DNA from: Trichobilharzia szidati | Lineage: Eukaryota > Platyhelminthes > Trematoda > Strigeidida > Schistosomatidae | Reading direction: 5' to 3' | Assembly: GCA_944472155.2 (NCBI GenBank) | Contig: OX235272.1 | Span: 12,322,354 to 12,386,353, forward strand | DNA length: 64,000 nucleotides | Shown: piece by piece, positions 53,401-62,225 of the stretch | Layout: each line of letters begins with the position of its first letter | How positions within the stretch are numbered: the first letter of the stretch is position 1 | The notes under the pieces: generated by a model | The model's database searches: none | What the model saw: the letters and a program-made list of their open reading frames with translations, nothing else | What the model was told of the DNA's origin: nothing | Translations under genes and position numbers: made by a program

Positions 53401-56400
53401 GCTATGTCCTCATAGTTTTCGGTGTCCGAAAACAGGTTCATATGCCATTCTATCTTTGCAGATTCTCCAGCCTATGTACACCCCAGGTTTGGAATCAGAG
53501 TTCTCCATTTCCTCTAGGCTAGACTACCACTTACACCAGTCTGGTGGTAAGCTCCAGGCGTTCGCATTTGCTCCTTCACTTTCATGAAGAACACCTGCTC
53601 CGCATGAAGGCAGTGGTTAAGGCTTACCTGGCAGAGGCTATATACCCATGGGCACACGAGAACAGTTTTAGGAGAAGATCGAAGTCAACCCACCCTCAGT
53701 CGTACTAGGTTGTTTATAGGGGCTTAACGCTCTATAGTAAGACTTGTAGCTTTCTGCATAAAAACTGTTCCATAAATAGTAAGAAGTATAGATCTCGGCT
53801 AATCAAAAGGGTTACAAACAATCATATCTGACCTTAAACAACGTACAGACGTGAACTAATATATATATATATATATATATATACTATTGCGTTAGGTTCA
53901 GAGAGGAACATAGGGCTTCGACAGCACATCTGCGTTTCGTTTTGTTCTCTGTGGTCCTCTTTAGCTAGCTTTACGACTGCCCATAAGTTCCCATCTTCTC
54001 CTCACATTATCTCCCCCTTGTCACCCTTGGATGCTCAACTCGACCTTTCTCATGAAGTCCTACTTGAGAGCGTGGCGTGTGATGTCACTAGCAATGGTCT
54101 TGTAGCGGTAAGTAATTCCCAAAAATTATCAGCCTGAAGAATTCACCACTCAACAGTGGATGCTGACCTCCACTATTTAAGTCGACTGGTTAAGTTGAAG
54201 GTTTTCGGTTTAGCATTCACGACATTTAGCATGCTATCGTGTTACGTTGGTTCGTTAGTACATGATCCCCTAGCTAGACAAGCAATCATCATCGCACTGT
54301 AATTCTGATCTCAAAGTGTATCTCGTATTTTGAGCGGTCAATTTGGTGTTTTGATTTGTCTTTGGCCGAAGCAGAACAAATACTATAGGAGTTTGGGGGA
54401 TAAGAACTTACGTCGCATACATAGTACTTTGCGTAAATGTCATCACCCCTTCTCCTAAACTGGGGAACCTGCAGACGAACTTCTGTCGTTCACTTCTTAA
54501 ATCTCCTCGGCATGTTTCTGATCCATCTGCACTTTCCTTTCCATATTTGTTGGGCAGTAGGTCCTTGGTTGGTCCGTTAAATTAAACAGTTTTTTGTTCT
54601 CAATCCTTTTTGGCCATCTAATCTTCAGCATAGAGAGAAGGCAGCTGTTGATAAAAGTCTGAAGCCTGTACGAAATGTTTTTGGTGACGCGTGCAGCAAG
54701 TCTCTGGACCATGTAGAATTACTGACAAGATATTGGTGTTGGAATTCGGATCTTCTCCATTGTGCTGAGCGCTGTAGATCTCCACACCGATCTCAGATTA
54801 TTAAAGGTCTGTCTTACTGTTTCGATCCAGCCTGGTTTTAACATCTTCATCCGTGCTGCCTGTAGTTGAAAAAATACTGCCTAGATAAGTGAATTTCTGC
54901 TGTCGATGGTGATGGATACTTATCACCTCTGTCTTCTCATGCTCACCTGAAGTCCTGTCTTCGCTTCTTGCTTCTTCTGCCAACTTGTTGGTGTTTGCTT
55001 GTAGATCTTCGAGTTTGGGCGACACCAGACATAAGTCATCCGCGAAATCGAGATCTTGTAGTGTCTTCTCGCTTCCCACAGTCGGGAATATCATCAGTGG
55101 TTGCAAGCAGTCATATCTTTACTCCTGTATTCACTTCAAAGACTTCGCTAAGTTTTCCGTTGTGAATCACTTGACATGTTGATATTTTTAATTTATTCCA
55201 TCACGTTCCCAGTGGACCACAGGGCTTCAAGCTAGAGGCTTGAAGTTTCGGTAGTAGAGGTGTTTCTTTTACGGGTTGGGGTTACTGGCCTCATGCCCAA
55301 CCTTCCGTCTTTATCGTTCTTATTACCAGCTTAGCGAGGTAAAGGAGTGCGTCGGTGGCTTGGGATCGAACCCCGAACCACGTGAGGCGTGGTTGGCGAA
55401 CATTCTATCGCTTAGCCACCGACGCAGTTGACATGTGGCATTGTCACATAGCTATTGGATAAGGTTAATAAAGATTCCCGGCATCCCATAGTGTTGAATT
55501 TGCTTTAGAAGCACTTCGCGATCAACCCTGTCAAAGGACGTCACTTATTTTATATTAAGTCATGTTAGCCGAATTAGAAATGGGTCGGAAGTAACGTCAG
55601 AATAGTCAGGGCGACTTTTCATATGATCTGTAAATATCTGTGTCATTTGTTTTTGAAACCTGAGATTTTTGTTTATGGCGAGTATCGTTATAATATTAAC
55701 TTCTCTTTATATATTTCCAGGTCTGAAGACGATGCATTCCTGCTTTATATGGCCTTAAAATCTGGTCCCCAATGTTACATTGTCTCTAATGATGAATTTA
55801 AAAATTATCGTTTCTCAGCAGGTCGAGAGCTAGGAGAACAAATCTCTAGATGGCAATCGCATAGACATATTGTCCTACAACCTTTCATTCCATCAGTATA
55901 TTTGGTAAAAATTGATTTTTCACAAAATATCGGTCATAAACTTTAATTCTGTTATTATTATTATTATTAGAAACACTGATTTGATACGTTATAGACAGCA
56001 GGGGATTCGTCACAGTGTAGTCAGTCAGTTAACTTGTAGACAAACTAACACCCATAATATCCAAGAATTGGTTTTCTAGGGGTTCTATTGTTTCAGGTTA
56101 GACTGAGGATTGATATCAGTCAGAGAACCATTGAAAATCAGGGATTACTGGACAAGACAGCTGTTTCGTCTTAGTTTGGGACTCATTATCAGTACGCAGT
56201 TTAACCTGAAGCAAGTAGAATCCCTACAAAAACAAATTCTTGAAAGTTAATCTGATCTTCGCTAGTGACTGGTTGGCTTCAGGACGAAGTTGCCTGGAGT
56301 TCTAGTGAGAAGTCATGACCAGTTGGTTTCATCCAGTCGGGAGTGAGGACAGATGCTCGCTGATGATATTGGTTGGTGGTCGCGCTAAAATTCATGAACC

Positions 56401-58993
56401 ATTAAATCGACTTCCAGGGGCTGAATGGTATACGAGCTTGCCTTGTGATCGGAAGGTCCTGGGTTCGAGCCACGCCCGGTGGGTGCGTTCTGCCTCTTAG
56501 GCAGACAAAACAGCTGTCCAGCACTCCCTGTTGGTTTTCAATGGTTCTCTAACTGATATCAATCCGTGTTCTAACCTGAAACCCATAATATCGACTAGTC
56601 TGTTGATAGATTATTCATTCCTGTTTTGCTGGAAATTCAATTAATACTCCCTAACTGAGTTTCAACATAGAACTTTTCATACAGAAGTGTAGCAGTTTAG
56701 GTAGGCACACTCCATGTAGCACACAAAGTAGACAGAAGAGGGCAAAAAGGAATAGATAAAAAACCATAATAAGCAGAAATGTGCGAAAGAAAGAGAGAAT
56801 AAAACTCTAGAAAAGCAGGAGAGTTTAATGAATTCACAAGCTGACTCCAGGTTTTGACTTTACCACTCTTAAATCTCCTTTTCAACCTAATCCTACTCCA
56901 ACTAACCTGGCTTATCGAGGAAGGTTCTGTCTCCTTTCCTAACATTCTACGCCTAACTCCAATATTACTGACTATAAGATACCACTTGGCATGGGAGATA
57001 GAACGCAAATACCTGTTGTGGTCAAAAACAGCTAGCCCTTTCATAGTTTTTCACTTCCAGTGTCCATGCCTCACTGCCACAAAGGAGAACAGAGCTAACT
57101 GTTGTATAGTAAACATATTCTTTCATTGATAGCTGAATACCACGTCTACGCTAGAGATGACGACGTCAGTTGGCTGGCAAATGCCACAACAGCCTTTTCT
57201 ATTCTTGCCGAGATTTTGTCAACAGTCCGGTCCACTAGAGCTGATCCAACTTTCCAAACGGTCAACACGCTCTACCACCTCACTACCTATCTTTAGACTA
57301 GGAGTTGCTTTAGCATCCATCATCTTACATTGCAAAGGAGCAAACCGTTAAACCAAACATTCGAAGATTGCTGCTTCAAAAATGTTCAGAAGACTCTGCA
57401 TTTTATCAGAGTCTTCCCCTAGGAGAACTATACTATCCGCATATTTTAAATCAACAAGACTATAGCCCGGTAACGAGTGAATCCGTAAGTCGCTGATGTC
57501 AGTTAGGGTCGTTGTTATTAGTACAATTATTAGATCTAGACAGGTATAAAGCTTAATTCTTATTTGTTTATTAACTAGCATGAGAATACAAAGTATTCCA
57601 GAGTTTATATTCGGTATATGATGAACGGTATGTCGTATTCTCGTGCAGTGGACACTGTCAGTCCCCGACCGAGTAGTCTGATTTCGCATTTAGCTAAAAA
57701 TATAGTAAATTTTGATGAGTCTTACCTGTTTAACTTCATAACTAATGTTAGGTTATTGACCTCTTGATTTCGAAATGTAATCATGGCCTAACTGTCATTA
57801 TATTTGATGTAATAAAGATCTGTAGCGGAGATGTGTAGCTCAGTGGCTTAAGCACTTAACTTTTAGCCAGTAGGTCCTGGGTTCGAATCCCGCTCTACAT
57901 ATGTTTCAGTCTGGGCGGCATCATCCGCCCTCACATAATAAATCTGGCTCATAGCCCGGTACATTGTAGGTGATTTCTAACCGAAGGTTAGTAGCTGTAG
58001 GGAAAGATGTGCGAATTAATAATTTATCATAAACATCTCGCTACTAGTCGCTCAATACTCAAGATCAGATGGCCAGAAAAGATCAGCAACAGAGAGGAAT
58101 CTCTGGCAATGAGCGAACCAACTCAGCAGGAACCGATTGTGAAATGGAGATGGATTGGCCATACTCTAAGGAAACCATCAAGTGACATCCCTAGACAAGC
58201 CATTGCTCGAGTTGACTCCGAAAGGGAGGCGGCGAGTTGGTCGTCAGTGCGAGGGTGACTTGGAGGAGGTCATGTGAAGAGGAGATGAAAACGTGTGGGC
58301 AGACTTGGAGCCAGGTGAAGACTCTAGCAGAGGACCGAACGCAATGGAGACGCGTGGCTGAAGCCCTATGTTCCTCTAGGAATTAAATGAAACAATAATA
58401 ATAATACTAGTCGTGGCAATAGTCATTTGTACACCCAACAGTACTGGACAGCTGTTTCGCCTTCTTTTAGGAGTCCACTCAGGACTATTTTCAGGTTACA
58501 AGGCGAGCTTGTAGGTCATTTGTTTAGCCACTGGAACGGAATCCAACCGCCTATCAGTTGTGACAAAGCGCGACTAGCAGCCAATGTCATCGGTGAGTGT
58601 TTTTCGTCACACTCAGCCTGGTGAACTCGGCTGCAAAAATTAGTCTGGTGACTTGTTGGATGATCAGGTCATGCAATTCCCCCCCCCCATGTTTTATATA
58701 TGTATCGAATTTCACCGTGAGGATGCATCTGTGCACAATTTTTCAATCTCTGGTCATACATGGAATAAAGCTACTTCACTTCAAAATTGTTTATTATTAT
58801 TATGTTTATTTTATTTTGTTCTTATATATATATTGTGACCTCTTTTTCTGTTCTATTTCAGAAACCATCGAAATGCGATTTATCTGTACATGGTAGTCGT
58901 GATATTGGTTGGCATATTCCTTATCATAGTGGAAAATCTCGAAAGTTTTATACTGCAGTTAACTCATGGCTTTGTTTACGTCGAGTAAAATAA
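43569..58993 (+). CDS. PRORP: Protein-only RNase P catalytic subunit (PRORP/MRPP3), 6 exons, 540 aa
   Basis: Mitochondrial RNase P nuclease that removes 5' leaders from pre-tRNAs. CDS = 43569-44446, 44524-44626, 44688-44858, 51697-51851, 55721-55904, 58862-58993. Every junction has GT/AG and matching phase. The ATG is the first after an in-frame TAA at 43533. The N-terminus is basic and lacks acidic residues over about 35 residues, as in a mitochondrial presequence. Helical PPR-like repeats follow (about 45-290). The split zinc site is C297-x-x-C300 (CSVC) with H515 (GWHIP) and C535 (WLC). The NYN/PIN-like metallonuclease keeps the aspartates D362 (CIIDFLN), D439-D440 (SEDD) and D460 (VSND). 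Human MRPP3 works with TRMT10C and SDR5C1; partners here are inferred. Introns 3-5 (6.8, 3.9 and 3.0 kb) are filled with transposons. The family usually has DGLN where this has DFLN. Confidence 0.88.
44524..44626 (+). CDS. PRORP: PRORP exon 2 (zinc-binding CxxC)
   Basis: Acceptor TTTTTAG at 44517-44523, donor AAG|GTAACA. Gives RGYFCSVCNGSLPPADM..., the first half of the zinc site. The intron before it is 77 nt. Confidence 0.85.
44688..44858 (+). CDS. PRORP: PRORP exon 3 (first catalytic Asp)
   Basis: 57 codons in phase 0, acceptor TTTCTAG, donor GAG|GTAATT. Contains LDCIIDFLNLMNTRRF. The preceding intron is 61 nt and includes a TA microsatellite (44643-44664). Confidence 0.85.
45155..45493 (-). 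pseudogene. PLE-A9 reverse transcriptase fragment, inverted
   Basis: KLEKQMQGMLGEFMLYKRYV, NDTIIIGNNN, FNHIHPNIRMTSELESNNKL and SFLDITMTRRED. The catalytic box reads YVND instead of YVDD. It joins the left pseudo-LTR directly. Confidence 0.65.
45530..46230 (+). pseudogene. PLE-A9 GIY-YIG endonuclease segment
   Basis: KCLFSRVRKICTSD, NGYPENFITCHS, VPKKAIFIYLPFKGDQ, RLRSAIKRTFYAASLFL and CIYKFTCSCGDTYIGRTNRM are open to 46006. Then frameshifted pieces (KNPKAINLNRNPATSIAKHL, GHKINI) lead to the 3' end FNLRLPWTT near 46200. The Tyr-Ile-Gly-Arg core is present and the frame is broken downstream. Confidence 0.7.
46400..47094. other. Intron sequence, nothing recognised
   Basis: Contains a TG microsatellite at 46698-46716 and a locally GC-rich stretch (46580-46640) of unknown nature. 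Confidence 0.4.
47095..47159 (-). mobile_element. RTE-2 3' end fragment
   Basis: CTGTCTGTCTGGATTCAACATAG is the reverse complement of the RTE-2 3' terminus with tail. It directly adjoins repeat D. Confidence 0.55.
47160..47745 (+). repeat. Repeat D, long copy (left arm of an inverted pair)
   Basis: Contains the long D segment (reverse-strand 187-codon frame with PDRSGPRLTTTALPAAVSLG, KQAVCDRPQAVGPWALRSRN, LPRCGQ) followed by the 145-bp D module at 47590-47730. 50692-51215 is the reverse-complement copy in the same intron. The frame is open in both, but its product is unrecognised and may not be expressed. Confidence 0.6.
47746..48244. other. Intron sequence, nothing recognised
   Basis: No domain, repeat or splice signal I can support. 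Confidence 0.35.
48245..48900 (+). mobile_element. RTE-3 LINE 3' fragment
   Basis: Plus-strand broken frames: VQWLGHVLRMSFQRLPYRSL, SAIPGTGWKKRRRSGQSMT, RRGMKDICARLASVGAARLP and GWSP, MAKNRNQ. The 3' UTR TCTTGGTGCCATATCGTACC matches the inverted RTE-3 at 34735-35782. Confidence 0.6.
49081..49130 (-). ncRNA. PLE-B hammerhead, degenerate
   Basis: Minus-strand GATTATGAGC, ...GTGCTCGAAACGTGGTCATC. Same plan as 25022-25065, with extra bases in the helix II loop and a GG insertion before the cleavage triplet. Confidence 0.4.
49298..50235 (-). pseudogene. PLE-B2 RT end and GIY-YIG endonuclease
   Basis: The frame 50235-49549 has ENEQGELAMLDCKIKQ, LHTSVYKKPTYSNRYLDFN, HPLTVKAGLVKCLTNRAMAL and NNHPVKLIRKIEK, then YKEGTSETLRRILNKTGIRV. 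After two stops at about 49545, the frame 49516-49298 gives VNYIGQSSRSGVVRLSEHK and FHPLTNNHTI-like HALTNNHTIAWSKRVKIL, the nuclease. This subfamily has YIGQS instead of the YIGRT of PLE-A. Confidence 0.65.
50590..50691 (+). repeat. tRNA-Gly-like A-box fragment
   Basis: GGCGGTTCAATGGTAGAATG followed by CTCACCAGCCG resembles the 5' half of tRNA-Gly. The 3' half is unrecognisable. Probably a SINE-C relic next to repeat D. Confidence 0.35.
50692..51215 (-). repeat. Repeat D, long copy (right arm of an inverted pair)
   Basis: Reverse complement of 47160-47745. The plus-strand frame 50785-51207 reads SKSQNIMPDRSGPGLTKTAL, KQAVCDRPQAVVPWALRSRN and LPRCGQPGSNN. The two arms lie about 2.95 kb apart in one intron. 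Confidence 0.6.
51697..51851 (+). CDS. PRORP: PRORP exon 4
   Basis: Acceptor TCTGTCCGTTTTAG before 51697, donor CCAA|GTAAGT at 51852. It encodes VLRQINKDFNLRRFCLVSKG then NTTLRRPGFW and LGISVHKFCTNA. It fills the helix-strand segment that other PRORPs have between the first Asp motif and SEDD (LLVLGRKHM-type strand). Entry phase 0 and exit phase 2 both match the flanking exons. Confidence 0.85.
51945..52935 (-). mobile_element. RTE-2 LINE in PRORP intron 4
   Basis: The minus frame 52921-52409: MFGMRFTPSFKCKMMLQDWT, HVDRFTCLGSTISPN, DKISTRIQRASFAYASLRRL, LLYGCETWPLRVKDMERLAV and KWYNKVSNIEVRRRVLGK. The C-terminus (HRLRWLGHVSS) and 3' UTR then run to a TCTGTCTGTCTG tail at about 51957. It lacks the YADD and is 5'-truncated at the same region as other copies. 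Confidence 0.7.
52936..53194. other. Intron sequence, nothing recognised
   Basis: No supported feature. Confidence 0.3.
53195..53700. repeat. Repeat E copy 2
   Basis: Matches 35990-36230 in diverged form (ACCGAAGCAGGTGGTT, GGAGCTATGTCCTCATAG, GGTTCATATGCCATTC) and extends about 200 bp further. Confidence 0.45.
53860..55195 (-). mobile_element. RTE-1 LINE with RT motif C, interrupted
   Basis: Minus strand: LQDLDFADDLCLVSPKLEDL (FADD catalytic box) and NTNKLAEEARSEDRTSGEHE, then KFTYLGSIFSTTGSTDEDVK (55106-54801). Further on, LQTFINSCLLSMLKIRWPKR (54712-54497) and decayed 3' sequence to the TA tail at 53858-53882. About 54107-54490 does not match other RTE-1 copies and seems to be an unrelated insertion of about 380 bp. 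Confidence 0.65.
55205..55428 (-). mobile_element. SINE-C copy 3 (tRNA-Gly-derived head)
   Basis: On minus, 55426-55348 reads GCGTCGGTGGCTAAGCG, ATAGAATGTTCGCCAACCAC, GGGTTCGATCCC. This is a tRNA-Gly(GCC)-like sequence whose ends pair perfectly over 13 bp (TGCGTCGGTGGCT/AGCCACCGACGCA). The SINE-C body follows to about 55225. Confidence 0.65.
55721..55904 (+). CDS. PRORP: PRORP exon 5 (SEDD and third Asp motif)
   Basis: Acceptor ATATTTCCAG, donor TTTG|GTAAAA. It gives (K)SEDDAFLLYMALKSG, CYIVSNDEFKNY and ISRWQSHRHIVLQPF, the metal-binding core of the nuclease. The upstream open frame from 55623 is intron read-through. Confidence 0.85.
56085..56215 (-). mobile_element. SINE-A copy 3, head-truncated
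   Basis: The body (GATTGATATCAGTCAGAGAA, ACCATTGAAAATCAGGG) and hammerhead are on minus. The tRNA head is lacking. It faces copy 4 at 56395. Confidence 0.5.
56145..56196 (-). ncRNA. Hammerhead ribozyme with expanded core box (SINE-A3)
   Basis: Minus-strand GUACUG, box CUGAUAAUGAG (3-nt expansion of CUGAUGAG), helix II GUCC..., GAC, GAAAC, AGCUGUC, then a short duplication before the helix I partner CCAGUAA. Confidence 0.45.
56395..56600 (+). mobile_element. SINE-A copy 4 (clear tRNA-like head)
   Basis: TGGTATACGAGCTTGCCTTG (A-box side) and GGTCCTGGGTTCGAGCC (B box) are followed by a ruined hammerhead (56484-56540: AAAACAGCTGTCCAGCACT kept, CUGAUGAG lost) and the body to GATATCAATCCGTG. Confidence 0.55.
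56650..57700 (-). mobile_element. RTE-2 LINE in PRORP intron 5
   Basis: Minus strand: LPGYSLVDLKYADSIVLLGE (57689-57348; the box reads YADS rather than YADD), then broken frames. These include a FDHNRYLRSISHAKWY segment at 57040 and the 3' UTR to about 56655. Confidence 0.6.
57832..57905 (+). repeat. tRNA-like pol III promoter region (SINE head)
   Basis: GTGTAGCTCAGTGGCTTAAG (A box) and GGTCCTGGGTTCGAATCCCG (B box), ending CTCTACAT. The anticodon stem does not pair well and the acceptor pairing is partial, so I read it as a SINE head or tRNA pseudogene. Confidence 0.5.
58025..58410 (+). mobile_element. RTE-1 LINE 3' fragment with AAT tail
   Basis: Broken plus frames: LKIRWPEKISNREESLAMSE, KWRWIGHTLRKPSSDIPRQA, SMFL; the 3' tail AATAATAATAAT is at 58393-58406. 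Closest to the copy at 7080-8000, from which it differs mainly by indels. Confidence 0.65.
58437..58570 (-). mobile_element. SINE-A copy 5
   Basis: Minus strand: a decayed head (AGTGGCTAAACAAATG region), then a hammerhead remnant at 58441-58485 in which GAAACAGCUGUCCAGUAC is kept but the CUGAUGAG box is lost. Confidence 0.45.
58862..58993 (+). CDS. PRORP: PRORP exon 6 (C-terminal zinc ligands)
   Basis: Acceptor TTCTATTTCAG before 58862. It gives KPSKCDLSVHGSRDIGWHIP and NSWLCLRRVK then TAA. H515 and C535 complete the zinc site. AATAAA at 58989-58994 overlaps the stop codon. Confidence 0.85.
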   Translation, partial: KPSKCDLSVHGSRDIGWHIPYHSGKSRKFYTAVNSWLCLRRVK

Positions 58994-59189
58994 ATTATTA
59001 TTATTATTTTGATAAAATTAACTCTTCTTATTAATCACGATTGGTTACTACGTCGTAAATAGATAGTGTCATGTTTCAAGTCCTTCTTCTCGTTCAGACT
59101 GAATTTTATGACAGTCAAGTTTGTAATGTATGTGCCCAACTTGCTAGGCGGTCGTGGCTCACGATCACAGTGCACCTTAAATTTTTGTT

Positions 59190-59365
59190 ACTAGATATTT
59201 GAAGGGAATTGGCAAGAAGCTTTGCTAGGCCTAGGTTTCGTGCTAGTTGGCACTCATTATCAGTAAAGCGTGTCTGCAATATTCGGGGAACTCATGTGCC
59301 TTCTGAAACTTGAACCCGGGTCAACCAGTACTGCAGTCAAAGACGTTAAACTATTGAGCTATTCG
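59190..59365 (-). mobile_element. SINE-B copy 3
   Basis: Minus strand: A-box-like GAGCTCAATAGTTTAACG (decayed), CCGGGTTCAAG as B box, then a hammerhead at 59219-59269. It has CUGAUAAUGAG instead of CUGAUGAG, helix II GUGC/GCAC, GAAACCUAGG, and a lost cleavage GUC (GCC). Confidence 0.55.
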
Positions 59366-59399
59366 GACTCACGATTGACATTCTGTAGGACTGTAATTG

Positions 59400-59884
59400 A
59401 TATGGACGTGAATTCCTCCAAGATAACAGGTACGCGTTACTGACGTGTGCTTACAAGCAAGAAACCTAGATCTAAGACTTCATGCCGATTGTTTCCAACC
59501 ATCATGAAGCATACTGAGATTTGTATAAAGAAGTGAGTGATTTTTAAAGTTAGGATATCTTATAGGTGGTGGAAACACAGTGCACTGACTATCTATCTGC
59601 AAATTATTTTATATTCATGTTGTCTTTTGTTCCTGTCATTTCTTCGACGATCGTCAGTAGTGTTCTAAGCCTCTGATGTCTTTCTCTGCTTTGAGACGAA
59701 TAGTACAGACTGCCAATATTTATCCAGAAGATATTACACTATACACTTGTTACTTACTGTCCATTATTATAAGTAGTACTCACTGTACAGTTTCAAGTCA
59801 ATAGTATAGTCTATAGGAGTTAGACTCTCCACAATGTATATGTTTCAAATCGAAACTAACGCATTTCAGGGGTGCTTCGTGGAC
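59400..59884. other. No gene recognised
   Basis: Intergenic DNA downstream of PRORP with no supported feature. Confidence 0.35.
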
Positions 59885-60030
59885 GTTTGGAGGTGTGTGT
59901 GTGGGGGGGTGGTTGTTACTTCCCAGCTGCTCACACCGTCGAAGTTGATTTTCTCCTCCTTGACCTCATAGCCAAGAGGACAACTGCTTGAGGCCGGTCA
60001 CACACGGCGTGTATGAACCGGCTTTTTGGT
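59885..60030 (+). repeat. Repeat D, long-segment fragment
   Basis: GGTTGTTACTTCCCAGCTGC and AACTGCTTGAGGCCGGTCAC match 47345-47430. Confidence 0.5.
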
Positions 60031-60084
60031 TTCTTTCCGTATTAGTAACATACCGATGGCTACGGACCATCGTAAGGGATGTCG

Positions 60085-60510
60085 GGATGTATAAATCCAT
60101 ATTAGTTTGTTTATTAGATGTATCACACAGTAAGTGAAACAGTATTATTTACTGGATGACGTTTCGAACAAAATTTATTGTTCATAATCATCCCATCAAT
60201 TTATAATCACACGACTTCGAAACTTGAGTTTTATAGTTTTCTTTGTCTTCTCCTATTTGTCGTCGTTGGGGTAGTAGAATTTTCCAGATATCCGGGAAAG
60301 GTGATGAATCATTCCTATTACACGTGTTTGCAGTTGATTCGATAAACAAAGCTTCTGTTTTCAATCTCTCCCTCCACCCTGTGACATTAGATTTTACAAC
60401 TGTCATCCTATCCTATGCATCCTATTGTATGGTTGTGTGTAACTGCATGTGGTGCTATAGCTGAACTATTCTCTGAATTTCTAAAATATGTGTAAAACTT
60501 GGGCACAGCA
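60085..60510 (-). mobile_element. PLE-B copy 3, terminal part with decayed hammerhead
   Basis: GATGACGTTTCGAACAAAAT and TTCATAATCATCCCATCAA (hammerhead at about 60151-60196, minus) precede a decayed nuclease tail. The terminal motif AAAACTTGGGCACAGC is at about 60492. Confidence 0.5.
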
Positions 60511-60616
60511 TAGCTGGCATGACTGGTCATCTTGCTGCTGTTACATGCTTATTCCCCAGCAGTACGACATTGCCCACAGATTCCCAAGCATAATGTAAAA
60601 AAATGTTACACTATGC

Positions 60617-60775
60617 CGGTACTGCTTTTAGTCTAATCGCTATCCTAACAACCTTCCCGGCATGGTAGGACCTGCAGGAACATTGGTTCCAGTAAGTATA
60701 GCTTGTCCGGTCATTGCGATATGCAAGCCCGATCACCACCACGTCAAGGCAGCAGTTATCGGCCGGGCATTGTAT
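60617..60775 (+). repeat. Repeat D module
   Basis: GGTACTGCTTTTAGTCTAAT, CATGGTAGGACCTGCAGG and CAAGGCAGCAGTTATCGG: the same module as at 36231. Confidence 0.55.
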
Positions 60776-60964
60776 CGACTCAGTGAATTAAAGAAAAGAC
60801 TAAGGGATTCAATAACTAGCGACCAAAATCACATTTTCCGAATATGACGTAATAGTCGTTGTGACCTTACGGGAAAATCATAGTTACAGATCAGTCTGTC
60901 TATGGTAGATTCTGTAGGTAAGTCAGGATGTTTGAATGATGTCACAAACTTTTTCTGAGTCAGC

Positions 60965-61905
60965 ACTTTTTAGAAAGATGCTCCAAATAACCTTCTCAGT
61001 GTGGTCTAAGAACTTGCTTCAACACATAAATATAGCAATCCGAATTGCCACTCTCCATTTAACACACAAAAGAGATTCAGAGGAATGATAACAAGCAGAA
61101 AAGAAAAAAGGATCGCAGAAAGTGCACGCATTTACGCGCCATTCAGAACGATTTTGAGCTTTATCACCAACTGTCTCCAGCAATTGGTTCTGAGATTCCG
61201 AAGGACCCCAACCAAACAGCCTACGTGTCTGACTCATCAAACCGACTGTCAAGAATTTCATGGACTGATCTTTTCCAACCTATTTCCATGTCAGCTACCA
61301 TTAATTGTTGAGGAAGGCGATGGCTAGACATGAGTAATGCATGTCCATTTCAGTGACTGACTTTCCTTACCAAAAGCTCGACGCGTAACATAAGTATTAC
61401 TCACCCTATTATACCACCTAACAAGGGAGACAGAAAGCAGACATCTATGATCAAAGACAGCCAGCCTTTACATGCCATCCACTTTCAAATGCCATATCTC
61501 AGCCCTAAAGGAGGGCGGAGCGAAATGATTAGCAGTACACTCGTACTTCGATTGATAGCCGGGTATCACGCCCACGCCAGATATTACGTAGGCTGGCAAG
61601 CGCCTCACGAGCAGTTTGCGTTCGTGCTAAGATTTCGTCAGAAATCAGTCTCTTCGGGCTGATGCAGCTTCCGAAAAAAGTGAAAGAGTCAATATGTTCT
61701 ACGACTTCACTCCCTATTTACAAGCTAGGAGTCGTTGTAGTTCAGTCCTGTAGCATCATTTTGCATGTGACAGGAGCAAATTGCATGCCAAACATTCGAA
61801 GTTTGCTGCTCAGAGGACTGCGAGGACAATCACGTCTGCACATTCTAAGCCAAGAACACTATTCCCTGGTGACAAGTGAGTCTCTAAATCGTTGAAGTCA
61901 GTTAG
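60965..61905 (-). mobile_element. RTE-2 LINE fragment
   Basis: Minus strand: LLQDWTTTTPSL and HIDSFTFFGSCISPKRLI-like segments around 61750-61640, then AESARSTTD and GIRSTI-like decayed parts. The C-terminus (LFGWGPSESQNQLLETVGDK, AQNRSEW) lies at 61220-61150. All frames broken. Confidence 0.6.
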
Positions 61906-61954
61906 GGTTACTTCCATTAATACAGTGGGCATCCCTGACAGACACTGTTGGCTG

Positions 61955-62225
61955 TCATCACTTCATAGTATGACTCCATGCTAGTTTGTTTATCTGATGT
62001 AACATAGTGATACAAAATTATTTACAGGATTACGTCTTAAGCATGAATTATTGCTCGCAATGACTTTCAAATTCATTTTATAGTTCTGAAGTGCCGTACT
62101 ACTTCCTTCTCACTAGCAGAAAGACGGGCTAAATAACTGAAATAGGCGTCGACTCATTTCTATAACGTGTACTCACTCAGTACTGATTCTATAAGCAATA
62201 GTTAGTGCCTCTTTTACCTTAACTA
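61955..62225 (-). mobile_element. PLE-B terminal sequence, strongly decayed
   Basis: GATGTAACATAGTGATACAA, GATTACGTCTTAAGCATGAA and TTATTGCTCGCAATGA correspond to the PLE-B end and hammerhead seen at 60120-60195. Confidence 0.4.

Noticed and set aside
55623..55720. Start of the 107-codon frame at 55623 as the beginning of a separate gene
   Set aside because: The first 32 codons are intron; phase and homology place the exon start at 55721.
57832..57905. Functional tRNA gene
   Set aside because: A and B boxes are good, but the anticodon stem and acceptor pairing are poor, so a SINE head is more likely.
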